DNA of 64,000 bases from Mucilaginibacter aquaedulcis (GCF_030409325.1 NZ_JAUFPR010000003.1:496001-560000), one strand, 5' to 3'; shown: positions 19,152 to 27,836, counted from the stretch's first letter. Program-made: numbers and translations. Notes: generated by a model from the sequence alone, not told the origin.

Positions 19152-20123
19152 TTACTTATTACGCTCGGTAGTAAACCTCACCAGCTGCTCAAGGCCTCGG
19201 TGCGAGTCACTGTCGGGGAAAGTGTTGAGGATTTCAAAAGCTTCGTCTTGAAATTTTTTCATTTGGGTTTCGGCGTATTGCAAGCCACCGGTTTCATTTA
19301 CAAATTTAATGATCTGAGCAATCTTAGCCGGATCATCGTTATGGTTTTTAACCAGGTTAATAATCCGCTTTTTTTCAGAATCACTGGCGTTAGCCAATGA
19401 ATAGATAAGCGGGAGTGTAACTTTTTTCTCTTTAATATCAATGCCGAGGGGTTTGCCTACATCGTCTGTACCAAAATCAAACATATCATCCTTGATCTGG
19501 AAAGCTATACCTATTTTTTCGCCAAACAAACGCATTTTTTCAATCACTTCATCAGATGCTCCGGCAGAAGCTGCGCCACAGGCACAGCATGACGCAATAA
19601 GTGATGCCGTTTTTTGCCTGATCACCTCGTAGTAAACCGGCTCGCCAATATCCATACGGCGTACCTTTTCAATTTGCATCAATTCACCTTCGCTCATTTG
19701 CTTTACCGCGTCTGATACTATCCTAAGCAAATGAAAATCATTGTTATCAATAGAAAGCAATAATCCTTTTGAAAGGAGGTAGTCGCCAACCAGAACGGCT
19801 ATCTTATTTTTCCACAAAGCATTGATAGAGAAAAACCCGCGACGCTGATAAGAGTTATCAACCACATCATCATGAACAAGGGAGGCAGTATGCAGCAACT
19901 CAACCAGGGCAGCTCCCCGGTGGGTTGATTCGTTAATGCCCCCGCAAATGCTGGCAGCAAAAAACACAAACATAGGTCTGATCTGTTTACCCTTGCGCTT
20001 AACAATATAATGAGTTATGCGATCAAGCAGAGGCACCGAGCTTTGCATAGAAGCCTTGAACTTCTCCTCAAACACATCAATATCGGCGGCGATAGGTTTT
20101 TTAATGTTGTTGATGCTCAGCAT
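19152..20123 (-). CDS. Trans-polyprenyl diphosphate synthase (long chain)
   Basis: 323 residues with both aspartate-rich motifs: DDVVD at 85-89 (in HDDVVDNSYQRRG) and DDMFD at 212-216. It also has the KGKQIRP isopentenyl diphosphate-binding stretch near 44-50. It elongates a prenyl chain by adding isopentenyl diphosphate in trans. The small residues before the first motif (TASLVHDD) fit a long-chain product such as the quinone side chain. It is the last minus-strand gene before the tRNA and island junction. Confidence 0.92.
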   Translation of the reverse strand: MLSINNIKKPIAADIDVFEEKFKASMQSSVPLLDRITHYIVKRKGKQIRPMFVFFAASICGGINESTHRGAALVELLHTASLVHDDVVDNSYQRRGFFSINALWKNKIAVLVGDYLLSKGLLLSIDNNDFHLLRIVSDAVKQMSEGELMQIEKVRRMDIGEPVYYEVIRQKTASLIASCCACGAASAGASDEVIEKMRLFGEKIGIAFQIKDDMFDFGTDDVGKPLGIDIKEKKVTLPLIYSLANASDSEKKRIINLVKNHNDDPAKIAQIIKFVNETGGLQYAETQMKKFQDEAFEILNTFPDSDSHRGLEQLVRFTTERNK

Positions 20124-20339
20124 TTAAACTAAACAAGCTTTTTTATGTGTAAAACTACCTTTTGGCAATATGGAGCAAACATAAGCTAAAATTATTTATC
20201 TGCATTACGGCTAAATATTTTTTACTTAAATTAAACCAAAGGCCGGCTTAACACTCTATACTATAAATGCCATATTTTTTTAGTTGAGTTTAAAGTTTTC
20301 ATGTAACGCGGGGCCCTTAACCAGGGCTTCGCTTTTTTA

Positions 20340-20371
20340 TTGCCGGCGAAAGCAATATTATTATACCTTTG
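20340..20371 (+). promoter_or_regulatory. Bacteroidota-type promoter of tRNA-Ser
   Basis: TTG at 20340-20342 and TACCTTTG at 20364-20371 fit the Bacteroidota -33 and -7 elements with 21 nt between them, ending 16 nt before the tRNA. Confidence 0.6.
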
Positions 20372-20387
20372 CAAACTAATTTTATCC

Positions 20388-20475
20388 GGAGAGGTGTCTG
20401 AGTGGTCGAAAGAGCACGCCTGGAAAGTGTGTATACGCCAAAAGTGTATCGAGGGTTCGAATCCCTCCCTCTCCG
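20388..20475 (+). tRNA. tRNA-Ser (anticodon GGA)
   Basis: An 88-nt cloverleaf without encoded CCA. The acceptor stem GGAGAGG (20388-20394) pairs with CCTCTCC (20468-20474). The anticodon stem CACGC/GTGTG encloses CTGGAAA, giving anticodon GGA at 20422-20424, which reads TCC/TCT serine codons. A long variable arm (GTATACGCCAAAAGTGTATC region) is typical of tRNA-Ser, and GGTTCGAATCC forms the T loop. The integrase gene begins 195 nt downstream, making this the probable integration target. Confidence 0.96.
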
Positions 20476-20499
20476 CCGTAAGTATATCAAGTTCTTGAA

Positions 20500-20531
20500 A
20501 AACGCCTCAAATCATTGGATTTGGGGCGTTT
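20500..20531 (+). terminator. Hairpin terminator after tRNA-Ser
   Basis: AAACGCCTCAAAT (20500-20512) pairs with ATTTGGGGCGTTT (20519-20531) over 13 bp, with one G-U pair and a 6-nt loop. The T-run is short (GTTTC), but the position 24 nt after the tRNA fits a terminator. Confidence 0.7.
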
Positions 20532-20669
20532 CATGTTTACGAGCAACGCATCCAAACGCAATACATCTCAATCTGATCGAGACCTCTTGCGAGACCTATT
20601 GGACCCTCGTAATTTTAGGTCTCGCGAAACTGCTAAATGTTTACTTATTAATTATTAATTGTTAAAGCG

Positions 20670-21899
20670 ATGATCAGAACTGTCTGTATCAACTTCTCAC
20701 TAAAGAAGTCCAAAACCCTAAGCAACGGGACCGCCCCAGTTTATTTGAGATTAACCATTGCCGGTGAACGCGTTGAATTTACTTCCAGGCGCTATGTTAA
20801 ACCGGATCGTTGGAACCCGGACACCCAAAAAATGACCGGTACCAATGAAGAATCGCGGGTGTTTAATCAATACCTTAAAACCTTGGAGCAAAAAGTATTT
20901 GAGGAACATCGGTTGATGTTAGATGCAAAAGTACCGATTACTGCTGAAAGCTTGAGAGATCGACTTTTGGGCAAGACCGACACCAAACGATCTAAGATGC
21001 TTGTTCCTATTTTCAAAGAACATAACAAACGTATCAAATCGCTTATCGGCAAGGAGTATGCAAGCGGAACACTCGAACGTTATGAAACCAGCTTAAAGCA
21101 TACCATTGATTTTATAGCATGGCAATACAAAAAAAACGACGTTGACATTTGTGAAATCGACCACGAATTTATTACTTCTTATGATTTTTATCTGAGGTCG
21201 GAGAGGAATTGCTGCAACAACACTGCGGTCAAATACATCAAGAATTTTAAAAAAATCATACGTATTTGTATTGCGAATGGCTGGCTGGACAAAGACCCTT
21301 TTGTTAACTATAAGGCTAAAGTCAGAGAAGTTGTAAGACATTACCTTACAAGCGAGGAGATACAGGTTTTAGCGGAAAAACAGTTTGTGAGTGACCGGGT
21401 TAATCAGGTCAGAGACGTATTTCTGTTCAGTTGCTTTACAGGCTTAGCGTATGCCGATGTCAAAAAACTAAAACGATCGGAAATCACTCGGGGGGTCGAT
21501 AAGCAGCAATGGATCTTTACCAGCAGGCAAAAAACAGATTCCCCATCCCGTATACCCTTATTACCAGTCGCCTTGCAAATCATACAAAAATATGAAGACA
21601 ATGCAGAATGCTTATTCAAGGATAAAGTGTTTCCTGTTCTGTCCAATCAAAAAATGAACAGCTATCTGAAGGAGATAGCGGATGTATGCGGTATCGTTAA
21701 ACAGCTGACCTATCACATCGCCCGCCATACCTTCGCTACCTCCGTTACTTTGGCCAATGGGGTCTCCATTGAAAGTGTTTCTAAAATGCTTGGTCACAAA
21801 AATATTCGCACGACCCAGCATTACGCTAAAATATTGGACATCAAAGTAAGTGAAGACATGGCAGCTTTAAAAAACAAATTAACTTTCGTTAATCTTTAA
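20670..21899 (+). CDS. Tyrosine recombinase / integrase (Bacteroidota type)
   Basis: 409 residues in the order Arm-DNA-binding domain (ISLKKSK..PVYLRLTI start, about 1-95), SAM-like core-binding domain (100-205) and catalytic domain (215-390). HxxR is at 349-352 (HIARHTF), the second His is at 376 (LGHKN) and the nucleophile is Y385 (QHYAKI). The usual first catalytic arginine is replaced by alanine at about 260 (FTGLAYADV), as IntDOT of CTnDOT also lacks this Arg. It sits directly beside tRNA-Ser and should catalyse insertion and excision of the accessory DNA to its right. Confidence 0.93.
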   Translation: MIRTVCINFSLKKSKTLSNGTAPVYLRLTIAGERVEFTSRRYVKPDRWNPDTQKMTGTNEESRVFNQYLKTLEQKVFEEHRLMLDAKVPITAESLRDRLLGKTDTKRSKMLVPIFKEHNKRIKSLIGKEYASGTLERYETSLKHTIDFIAWQYKKNDVDICEIDHEFITSYDFYLRSERNCCNNTAVKYIKNFKKIIRICIANGWLDKDPFVNYKAKVREVVRHYLTSEEIQVLAEKQFVSDRVNQVRDVFLFSCFTGLAYADVKKLKRSEITRGVDKQQWIFTSRQKTDSPSRIPLLPVALQIIQKYEDNAECLFKDKVFPVLSNQKMNSYLKEIADVCGIVKQLTYHIARHTFATSVTLANGVSIESVSKMLGHKNIRTTQHYAKILDIKVSEDMAALKNKLTFVNL

Positions 21900-21910
21900 A
21901 AAAGCACAAG

Positions 21911-22439
21911 ATGATAAATAATATCACAACTGAAGAGGTCATCAATAGTATTTACCACGTTAGAAATCAAAAGGTCATGTTCGACTTCGACCTTGCAGGC
22001 TTGTAACAGGTAGAAACGAGAGCTCTCAAACAAGCGGTCAAAAGGAATATAAAACGATTTCCAGAAAACTTTATGTTTGTGCTCCATAAAAATGAATGGC
22101 AACAGGTTATCACAAATTGTGATAACCTGCCGGATAGAATCAAGTTCTCACCGGTAGCACCTATGGCATTCTGAATTAGGCGTAGCAATGTTGTCAAGCG
22201 TTTTAAAAAGCGAAACGGCAGTAGCGGTAAATATTCAAATCATGCGGGTGTTTCATAGCGTGACGAGGTTTTTACTCAACAAAGCAGAGATAAGGTTGGC
22301 GATCGAGCAATTGAAAAAGAGACTTTCCAAAACCGATAAAAACCTAGAGATGGTTTTCTTGTATCTTGACGAATTAAATGATAAGCAAGAAGCTCAACCA
22401 AAAAGAACAAGAATTGGCTTCAAGCCAGACGAAAATTAA
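21911..22439 (+). pseudogene. Broken ORF6N-domain gene
   Basis: Translation from ATG 21911 gives MINNITTEEVINSIYHVRNQ, then the ORF6N hallmark VMFDFDLAGL. It meets TAA where the family has a Tyr codon and continues in frame with QVETRALKQAVKRNIKRFPE and FMFVLHKNEWQQV. A 2-nt loss near 22167 (GCATTC followed by TGAATTAGGCGTAGCAATG) then shifts the frame before LGVAMLSSVLKSETAVAVNIQ and an 83-codon tail. ORF6N is an N-terminal, probably DNA-binding, domain of phage and mobile-element regulators. Two independent lesions show decay. It lies 12 nt after the integrase stop. Confidence 0.85.
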
Positions 22440-22488
22440 GTTAATATGTATTCTTCTCCCTGACCAGTTTAGAAAGTTTTTCGTCTGG
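22425..22488. repeat. Inverted repeat at the 3' end of the ORF6N remnant
   Basis: CCAGACGAAAA (22425-22435) and TTTTCGTCTGG (22478-22488) are perfect 11-nt inverted repeats separated by 42 nt. They span the stop codon of the broken ORF6N gene. They could be a long-loop terminator or a recombination-site arm; the function is not known. Confidence 0.4.
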
Positions 22489-23080
22489 TTAGCTGTTGGT
22501 TATCTATGACACTCCGTTTTTTGATTTTTGATATAATTCTTATGCTAATATTTCTGAAAAAGCGATTGGCGAATTGATTAACATCTACCACAATTCCTTA
22601 ATGTTGTCGGAGATTCGCTGTTCCGTGGTATTGCTAGCCAGTTCATAAACAAAAGTAAAGGGAGCCTAGTGTAAACATTAAAATACAAACGAATATGTAC
22701 ATTTATCTTTTTTGGGCTCGTTGCTTTAATTTCCGATGGCCTTATTCCCTAATCGAGGAAAATGATGGTTAGTTATTCGAGTCCTTTCCTTCTTTCGACA
22801 GTGGTCAAATCTCGAACTATTTTCTTGATGACTTGAAGCTGAATACATTTTAGATTTGCGCTTCGAGTCCAGGTTTAGGATAAAACGGCCCGAGGTTAAA
22901 CACTCTCATCGTCGATTGCTCATAATTTATGGCTACAATTAGCATTTTTTTTGCACAGACAGTAGTAAAAACGATAATGGTTACAGATTCATTGTCACTA
23001 CCATGTAGACGACCATGCTCTATCTATCTTTTTTTTTGACGGGTGTAGCATTTTTGAAGGATGGTCATCTAACAAGCGAA
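22489..23080. other. Gap with no recognised gene, 592 nt
   Basis: No open frame of convincing length or composition is present. Short coding-like scraps occur near 22550-22650, but nothing I can assign. The stretch is AT-rich and probably carries the promoter of the sigma factor gene. Confidence 0.5.
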
Positions 23081-23551
23081 ATGACGTTTGACGAAATCTA
23101 TAAAAATTATTGGGACAAAGTATTTCGTATATCGATGGGTTACGTTAACGATCACGATTGGGCGAAAGATATTGCCCAGGATACTTTTGTTGCCATTTGG
23201 AACCAATTGCCAAAGTTTAGAGGCGAGGCTGCGGTCGGTACGTGGATATTCCGTATAGCCACCAATAATTGCCTGCGACAAATAGAACTGAAAAATCGTA
23301 TGCCACGCGCAGAATTTCCCGAGGATATGAAAGAAGCCATCGACACAAACATTGAACTCAAAGTGCAATTTTTATATCAATGTATCGCCGAGCTTCCTGA
23401 GATCGACCGATTGATTATTTCCCTTGAGCTTGAAAATATCAAGCAAGCTGAGATTGCGAAGATTATAGGACTTAACGAAACCAATATCAGGGTAAAAATT
23501 CATCGTATTAAAGAACGATTATCAAAAAAATTTAAAAATCATGAGCACTGA
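23081..23551 (+). CDS. ECF RNA polymerase sigma factor
   Basis: From ATG 23081 (MTFDEIYKNYWDKVFRIS) this is a 156-residue ECF sigma. Region 2 contains DHDWAKDIAQDTFVAIWNQL, the -10-recognition helix, and WIFRIATNNCLRQ. Region 4 contains LPEIDRLIISLELENIKQAEIAKIIGLNETNIRVKIHR as its helix-turn-helix (shown here as separate strands of one motif family). An upstream TTG or ATG at 23015 would add residues unlike the family. It overlaps the next gene by 11 nt, so the two are co-translated. Confidence 0.88.
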   Translation: MTFDEIYKNYWDKVFRISMGYVNDHDWAKDIAQDTFVAIWNQLPKFRGEAAVGTWIFRIATNNCLRQIELKNRMPRAEFPEDMKEAIDTNIELKVQFLYQCIAELPEIDRLIISLELENIKQAEIAKIIGLNETNIRVKIHRIKERLSKKFKNHEH

Positions 23552-24149
23552 ACCAGATTTTAAAGCACTATGGAGTAAGCGAGCATCACATGAAAGACCT
23601 GACTCCGCTATTTTAATACAAAAGGCCGCGAAGATTCGAAAAGCTTTCCGCTTCAAAATGATGGTTCAAATCGTTGCGTTAACAGCAAGCATCGTCGTTA
23701 TGTTGAAGGCCGGCTTGAGTATTAATAACCGGGAGTGTACTACCAATATAGGTTTAGCATTAATGATTATTGGGGTTGTAGCCTATCTTATTACCAACAA
23801 CCAGCTATTGCCCATGCTGTTTAAAAGGAAAATAAGTAGCAGCAGTCAAGAATATATAAACCAGTTAATTCGTATCCAGCATAAGAATGAATTTATGCAT
23901 AAAGTGATGATAGATGTTTATTTTTGTTTGCTCACGGTTGGTTTATGGTTGTATTTGCTTCAAGGTGCTAAGTCTATCATTGCAATCCTTGCGGCACTCC
24001 TTTACTTGGTGCCTTCAGGCTTTTTAGCTATCGCCTGGGCATTTGCCAAGCGCCAAGAGTTAAAAACAATCAAGCAACTGGCTCATACCATTGAAAAACT
24101 GGAGTCTTTGAACGGGCAGTTAGTTGACAATGATATCAATAACGCATAA
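23541..24149 (+). CDS. Membrane protein co-transcribed with ECF sigma, possible anti-sigma
   Basis: 202 residues with a polar N-terminus of about 45 residues, two helices near 48-90, two more near 120-160 and a polar C-terminal helix. It overlaps the sigma gene by 11 nt, the usual layout for a cognate anti-sigma partner. No zinc-binding HxxxCxxC motif is visible, so it is not a ZAS-type factor. The anti-sigma role is inferred only from context. Confidence 0.6.
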   Translation: MSTEPDFKALWSKRASHERPDSAILIQKAAKIRKAFRFKMMVQIVALTASIVVMLKAGLSINNRECTTNIGLALMIIGVVAYLITNNQLLPMLFKRKISSSSQEYINQLIRIQHKNEFMHKVMIDVYFCLLTVGLWLYLLQGAKSIIAILAALLYLVPSGFLAIAWAFAKRQELKTIKQLAHTIEKLESLNGQLVDNDINNA

Positions 24150-24161
24150 CATTCTAATTTC

Positions 24162-24248
24162 ATGTTGAAATCGTCTTGTTTATTTTTATTATTTGCCATT
24201 TATCTTCCTATCGTAAGTGCTCAATCTGTTCCACATATTGGAATTTAA
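24162..24248 (+). pseudogene. Remnant of a secreted protein gene (signal peptide only)
   Basis: ATG 24162 opens a 28-codon frame reading as a complete signal peptide (LKSSCLFLLFAIYLPIVSA, then Q) followed by eight residues and TAA. It lies 12 nt after the sigma/membrane pair, where a third operon gene, often a secreted hydrolase, is common. No continuation is visible in other frames over the next 180 nt, so it looks like a truncated third cistron. Confidence 0.5.
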
Positions 24249-24434
24249 CGATGAGTAACCTGGTAGCTTAAACATTTCCATTTTTTCGGTTACCGGAATG
24301 ATCTCCGTCGAGTAGTTTTAACAAATGTTTGAAAGTTAACCGTATAACGCAGTGATATTAAAAACAATGAAGAAATAAAACAGGCCTTGATCATTATATT
24401 TAAGAATTAAACTTAAAGAGTTTTTTCAGACGAC

Positions 24435-25595
24435 ATGAAACAGCGTTTTTGTAGCAAGGAAATAACAGAGGCGAAAAACATTCGTTTTGAAAATAAAATG
24501 TTCAAATTTTTGCTGAGGTGGGTCAAAGCTAACCCCGAGAAAGCCTTGCTTCAGTTTGATCAATCGCTGGACGAATATTTAGCTAACAATGCGCTGCGGG
24601 ATTACTTCCTTTCCATTGACGCACCCCTACAACAACTATTAAAGAATCGCTTCGTCGCTGATCATTTAGGACGGAGTGCTAAAAATGTTTATTTTGATGA
24701 GGTTACCGGGGATCCTGCATTTGCTCCAACCGAACAACGTTTATATAATCTTGCGCGCCGGATGAGTTGCGAAACTATGCATATCCCATTCCGGTCCATC
24801 CATCCAGACAAGCAAACCGAAAGTGGCGATAACGCCGCCGTCGATAGCTATCCCTGTGAATCTGAAATACGCTATAACAGTGGCAACCATTTTACCAGCC
24901 GCCCTGCAAATGCTCATGTGTTCGATGAAAACAGCAAACGGGGTTTAACACAATCTGAACGAAACTTACATGTGCTATTTCAGCGTGGCTTTTTAGAAGA
25001 CAGGCTGCATGATGTCAAAAATGTGACCAAATCTATAGCTTATGCAAATGAAACATCGCTGCAATTCTTTGTCATTTGCAGCAGGCATTCGTTGAAAGAA
25101 GGTCATTTCGGAACGTCTTTGGTTATCATGAATCCTAAAAACCCGGATTTTCCTCATCGTATTCTGATCTGCGACACACTGCTAAAAGAATTACCGCACC
25201 ACCCGCGCTGGTGGAACCATTTTATTGCGGAATATACCAATGTTTTTGGGGGCGGTATTGCAGAAATTATTGAAGATATTTCCCATCCATTACAAAAGGT
25301 TAACATTAAGGGTGACGATCCTTATCGACATGACTGGGATTGCCCTTATTATGCTTCCAGTATGACTTTTGCATTGGCTGATCTGGTAAAAACCAATCCC
25401 GATTTGCTGGCAAAAGAAAGTTCGTCTGTTATTCACGATGCCATGAAAAATTTTATGCCGGATTATTACGCGCCGAACAAACAGATAAAAGACAGGGCGG
25501 CCATTAAAAAAGCAAATAAATTAAAACGCTGGAATAGTGGAAAGCTTGTTATAAAGGAAATTTCATCTCCATCAAGACCATTCATACAGGCCTAA
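24435..25595 (+). CDS. Candidate CE-clan cysteine peptidase or acetyltransferase
   Basis: I do not recognise a named family for this 386-residue protein. The C-terminal half has the Ulp1/YopJ order of catalytic residues: H224 in EGHFGTSLVIMN, D247 in RILICDTLL, Q287 upstream of the cysteine, and D302-C303 in HDWDCPYYASSMTFAL. In clan CE this fold cleaves ubiquitin-like isopeptide bonds or acetylates host kinases. The N-terminal 200 residues are alpha-helical and polar, with no signal peptide or membrane segment. It stands alone on the island. An effector or toxin is possible; the assignment rests on motif spacing alone. Confidence 0.5.
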   Translation: MKQRFCSKEITEAKNIRFENKMFKFLLRWVKANPEKALLQFDQSLDEYLANNALRDYFLSIDAPLQQLLKNRFVADHLGRSAKNVYFDEVTGDPAFAPTEQRLYNLARRMSCETMHIPFRSIHPDKQTESGDNAAVDSYPCESEIRYNSGNHFTSRPANAHVFDENSKRGLTQSERNLHVLFQRGFLEDRLHDVKNVTKSIAYANETSLQFFVICSRHSLKEGHFGTSLVIMNPKNPDFPHRILICDTLLKELPHHPRWWNHFIAEYTNVFGGGIAEIIEDISHPLQKVNIKGDDPYRHDWDCPYYASSMTFALADLVKTNPDLLAKESSSVIHDAMKNFMPDYYAPNKQIKDRAAIKKANKLKRWNSGKLVIKEISSPSRPFIQA

Positions 25596-26068
25596 ATGTA
25601 GAAACGAACGTCAGTGAGTGTAGTGGCTGCATACAGTGACACTCCTATCCGGGCAAACCTGAAGTCCATTTTTATACCAGAAAAAAACATGTTGAAATTT
25701 TACTATTGCACTGGACGTTACTATCGACGTGCCATCCTAACCAAAGTTCGACATTGATGCGAGGACAGTAAAAAAGTCTTTACTATCCATTAATATTTCT
25801 GTCAATGTTAATTTTGGGACAACCGCATAAAATGGTGTCTACAATTGGTCAATTCCTTTTATCTAACTAATTTTATCTTTAAAACGTTTGCGTTAGCGAA
25901 ATGAACCCTTCGAACGCCTCATTGTTAGCATATGACTTCTTATATAGAAATTTAGGGTAATTCTGATTCATCTCACTCTAATAGTTATCAGCGTTTTGAT
26001 ACATAGGTGTCCCCATCCCAAAGAAATTCTTGATCAATCTTCGATATCATCGAAAGTCATTACGAGTA
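25596..26068. other. Gap with no recognised gene, 473 nt
   Basis: AT-rich sequence between convergent genes. I see no plausible reading frame and no strong hairpin. Confidence 0.5.
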
Positions 26069-26443
26069 TTATTTATGCCGGTAATATTCGATCACCCTTA
26101 GCGTAAATGCCTTTAATTTTTCCTGCAAAGCTTCCAGTTGTTTGTAGCCTGCATGTACGCCAATGTCTGGATGCATAACCTTAATCCTGTGAAATAATTC
26201 ATGATCATCAAAGTATTTGGCGTAAGCATGAAGGAATTCTTCTGGTGTGTACCAAACTTTATCTTTAGGATCGTATAGCCATGATCCCGATGCCACTGCA
26301 CGATCAAACAGTTTTTGAGCGTTTAACTTCTTTGCCGCCTTATCTAATTGCTCCTGATATTTTTTGCTGGCGGCGTTCGCTTCCTCTAGCTTCTTGCGCT
26401 GCAAATCTTCCTCGGATAGTATTCGAGGTTGAACCCTGTCCAT
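26069..26443 (-). CDS. Hypothetical protein, second gene of a small operon
   Basis: 124 residues, unrecognised. Residues 10-50 form a strongly charged, probably coiled-coil helix (LQRKKLEEANAASKKYQEQL). The middle contains WLYDPKDKVWYTPEEF and the C-terminus is helical (YKQLEALQEKLKAFTLRVIEYY). No signal peptide, membrane helix or cysteine. It starts 8 nt after the upstream gene, so the two products probably act together. Function unknown. Confidence 0.6.
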   Translation of the reverse strand: MDRVQPRILSEEDLQRKKLEEANAASKKYQEQLDKAAKKLNAQKLFDRAVASGSWLYDPKDKVWYTPEEFLHAYAKYFDDHELFHRIKVMHPDIGVHAGYKQLEALQEKLKAFTLRVIEYYRHK

Positions 26444-26451
26444 AGTTCAAA

Positions 26452-26835
26452 TCAGAATGGCAATTGTTTATCATCAATTTCGTTTGAATCGTTTTCTGGT
26501 AGATAAAGATCTGCATCATAAAACTCTGAAAATTCAGGAACGCTGACAGTGAAGTACTCTACGCCTATTACCGAATGGAAAAAGAATTTCATTGCTTCAT
26601 TTGTAAGCTTCTTTGATCTTTCAATATCGTCAGTTTCCGTAAGGCTCACTACCTCGAAAACAAAGTATTCATGTTCCCGGTCTTTAGTTACTTCGACATA
26701 TGCGGTACCTTCGTACAGATATCCGTAATCGTTTTCAGAAAGTTCCCTATCTTTTGAAATAAGCATCTTAAAGTCGGCGGTTTCCAAAGTAATAAAATTC
26801 TGTCCGTTTTCTGTTTTGATATTGAAGTGATTCAT
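26452..26835 (-). CDS. Hypothetical acidic protein with SSB-like C-terminal tail
   Basis: 127 residues, acidic, mostly beta-strand-like in the first 100 residues, no known domain. The last residues are NEIDDKQLPF, closely resembling the acidic DDxLPF tail by which single-stranded DNA-binding proteins recruit repair enzymes. Its function is unknown, but a protein that mimics or competes with the SSB tail is a reasonable guess. It is the first gene of a two-gene operon with a palindrome just upstream. Confidence 0.6.
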   Translation of the reverse strand: MNHFNIKTENGQNFITLETADFKMLISKDRELSENDYGYLYEGTAYVEVTKDREHEYFVFEVVSLTETDDIERSKKLTNEAMKFFFHSVIGVEYFTVSVPEFSEFYDADLYLPENDSNEIDDKQLPF

Positions 26836-26862
26836 TGGGTAATTTTTTGTGAATACAAAGCT

Positions 26863-26881
26863 ATGCTAATTTTATTAGCAT
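26863..26881. promoter_or_regulatory. Candidate operator palindrome upstream of the two-gene operon
   Basis: ATGCTAAT-TTT-ATTAGCAT is a perfect 8-bp inverted repeat with a 3-nt centre, 28 nt upstream of the start at 26835. A further ATTAGCAT-like half site (TTATTAGCATTGG) occurs near 26918. This is what a dimeric repressor site would look like. No binding protein is assigned. Confidence 0.45.
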
Positions 26882-27318
26882 ATGCAATTTTTGAAATCGT
26901 TTGTAAAAGTTTATTTCTTATTAGCATTGGCGTAAATTCAACACAAGGACAAGGCTCAAATTTTTGGTTTACACTTCCTGTCGGCCCTTAGCTGTGCAAC
27001 TAGAAACCTTTCTGCTCAACCTCTACAGTTGTACTTAATGAATATATCCTTAGGTGATACCATTCATCTTTTTAACTTTTAATAGCCAATACTAATAAAG
27101 ACTCATACGGCACGGTAAATATACTTCGTAAGTAACAAATTGTTAAGCCATAAAAATCGCTGCAAATGTTGCCGTATTAGAATAAGCCTTTGATTAACAA
27201 TCTTTGACTTAATTGAAACACGACGTTAAACGTTACTAGGCTGTGTAAAAAGCAGGCAAAATATACAAAATACAAATATCCGCCTACGAAAATCAAGCGC
27301 CTTTCCAGCGTTTTTTTA
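26882..27318. other. Gap with no recognised gene, 437 nt
   Basis: AT-rich divergent intergenic sequence. It holds the promoter side of the two-gene operon; otherwise I see nothing. Confidence 0.5.
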
Positions 27319-27695
27319 TTGAGTGTGATAAAAGTAGTATTAATCACAACAAATAAAAAAATTCAAAAAATACTACTAATTGATAACGAAGTAGCTATTG
27401 TTAAAATAGTAAATTACATTCTTTCAGACGAAGGATATCAAGTTAATGAATTGGTAGATGGGTATAATGTAAATAGTGCGATAGCAGAATCCAGTCCGGA
27501 TGTCATTTTACTTGACGTCACGCTTGGTGATGTCAATGAAAGCTATATGTAGTGAATTTAAAAAATTCCCCGGCGACGATGTCTATTCCGAAAATAACCG
27601 TTTCAGCAACACATGCCGTAATTGATGGAGTAAAGGCTGTCATGGTAATGATTACCTTCCAAAGCCTTTCGATAGGATCCAATACAAATGGTTAA
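27319..27695 (+). pseudogene. Broken single-domain response regulator (receiver)
   Basis: The first 77 codons read as a receiver start: KILLIDNEVAIVKIVNYILSDEGY with the acidic pocket, then PDVILLDVTLGDVN with the phosphoacceptor Asp. The frame then stops at TAG. The rest of the receiver is visible in shifted frames: ICSEFKKFPGDDV, then IPKITVSATHAVIDGVK (the Thr/Ser switch region), and finally GNDYLPKPFDR with the conserved Lys. At least three frameshifts separate these pieces, so the gene is dead. A similar decayed receiver lies at 52433. Confidence 0.75.
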
Positions 27696-27836
27696 CCCTT
27701 TTTCAGCTGCCTAAACCAAAACTATGAAAAAGAAAATTAACCTAGGTGAAAACCAGTTGAGAGAGTTTATTTTCTGTAAGGACAACCGTATTGCTACGTA
27801 TTAATATATAGCAAATAAATACTTTTGTGTCACCAT

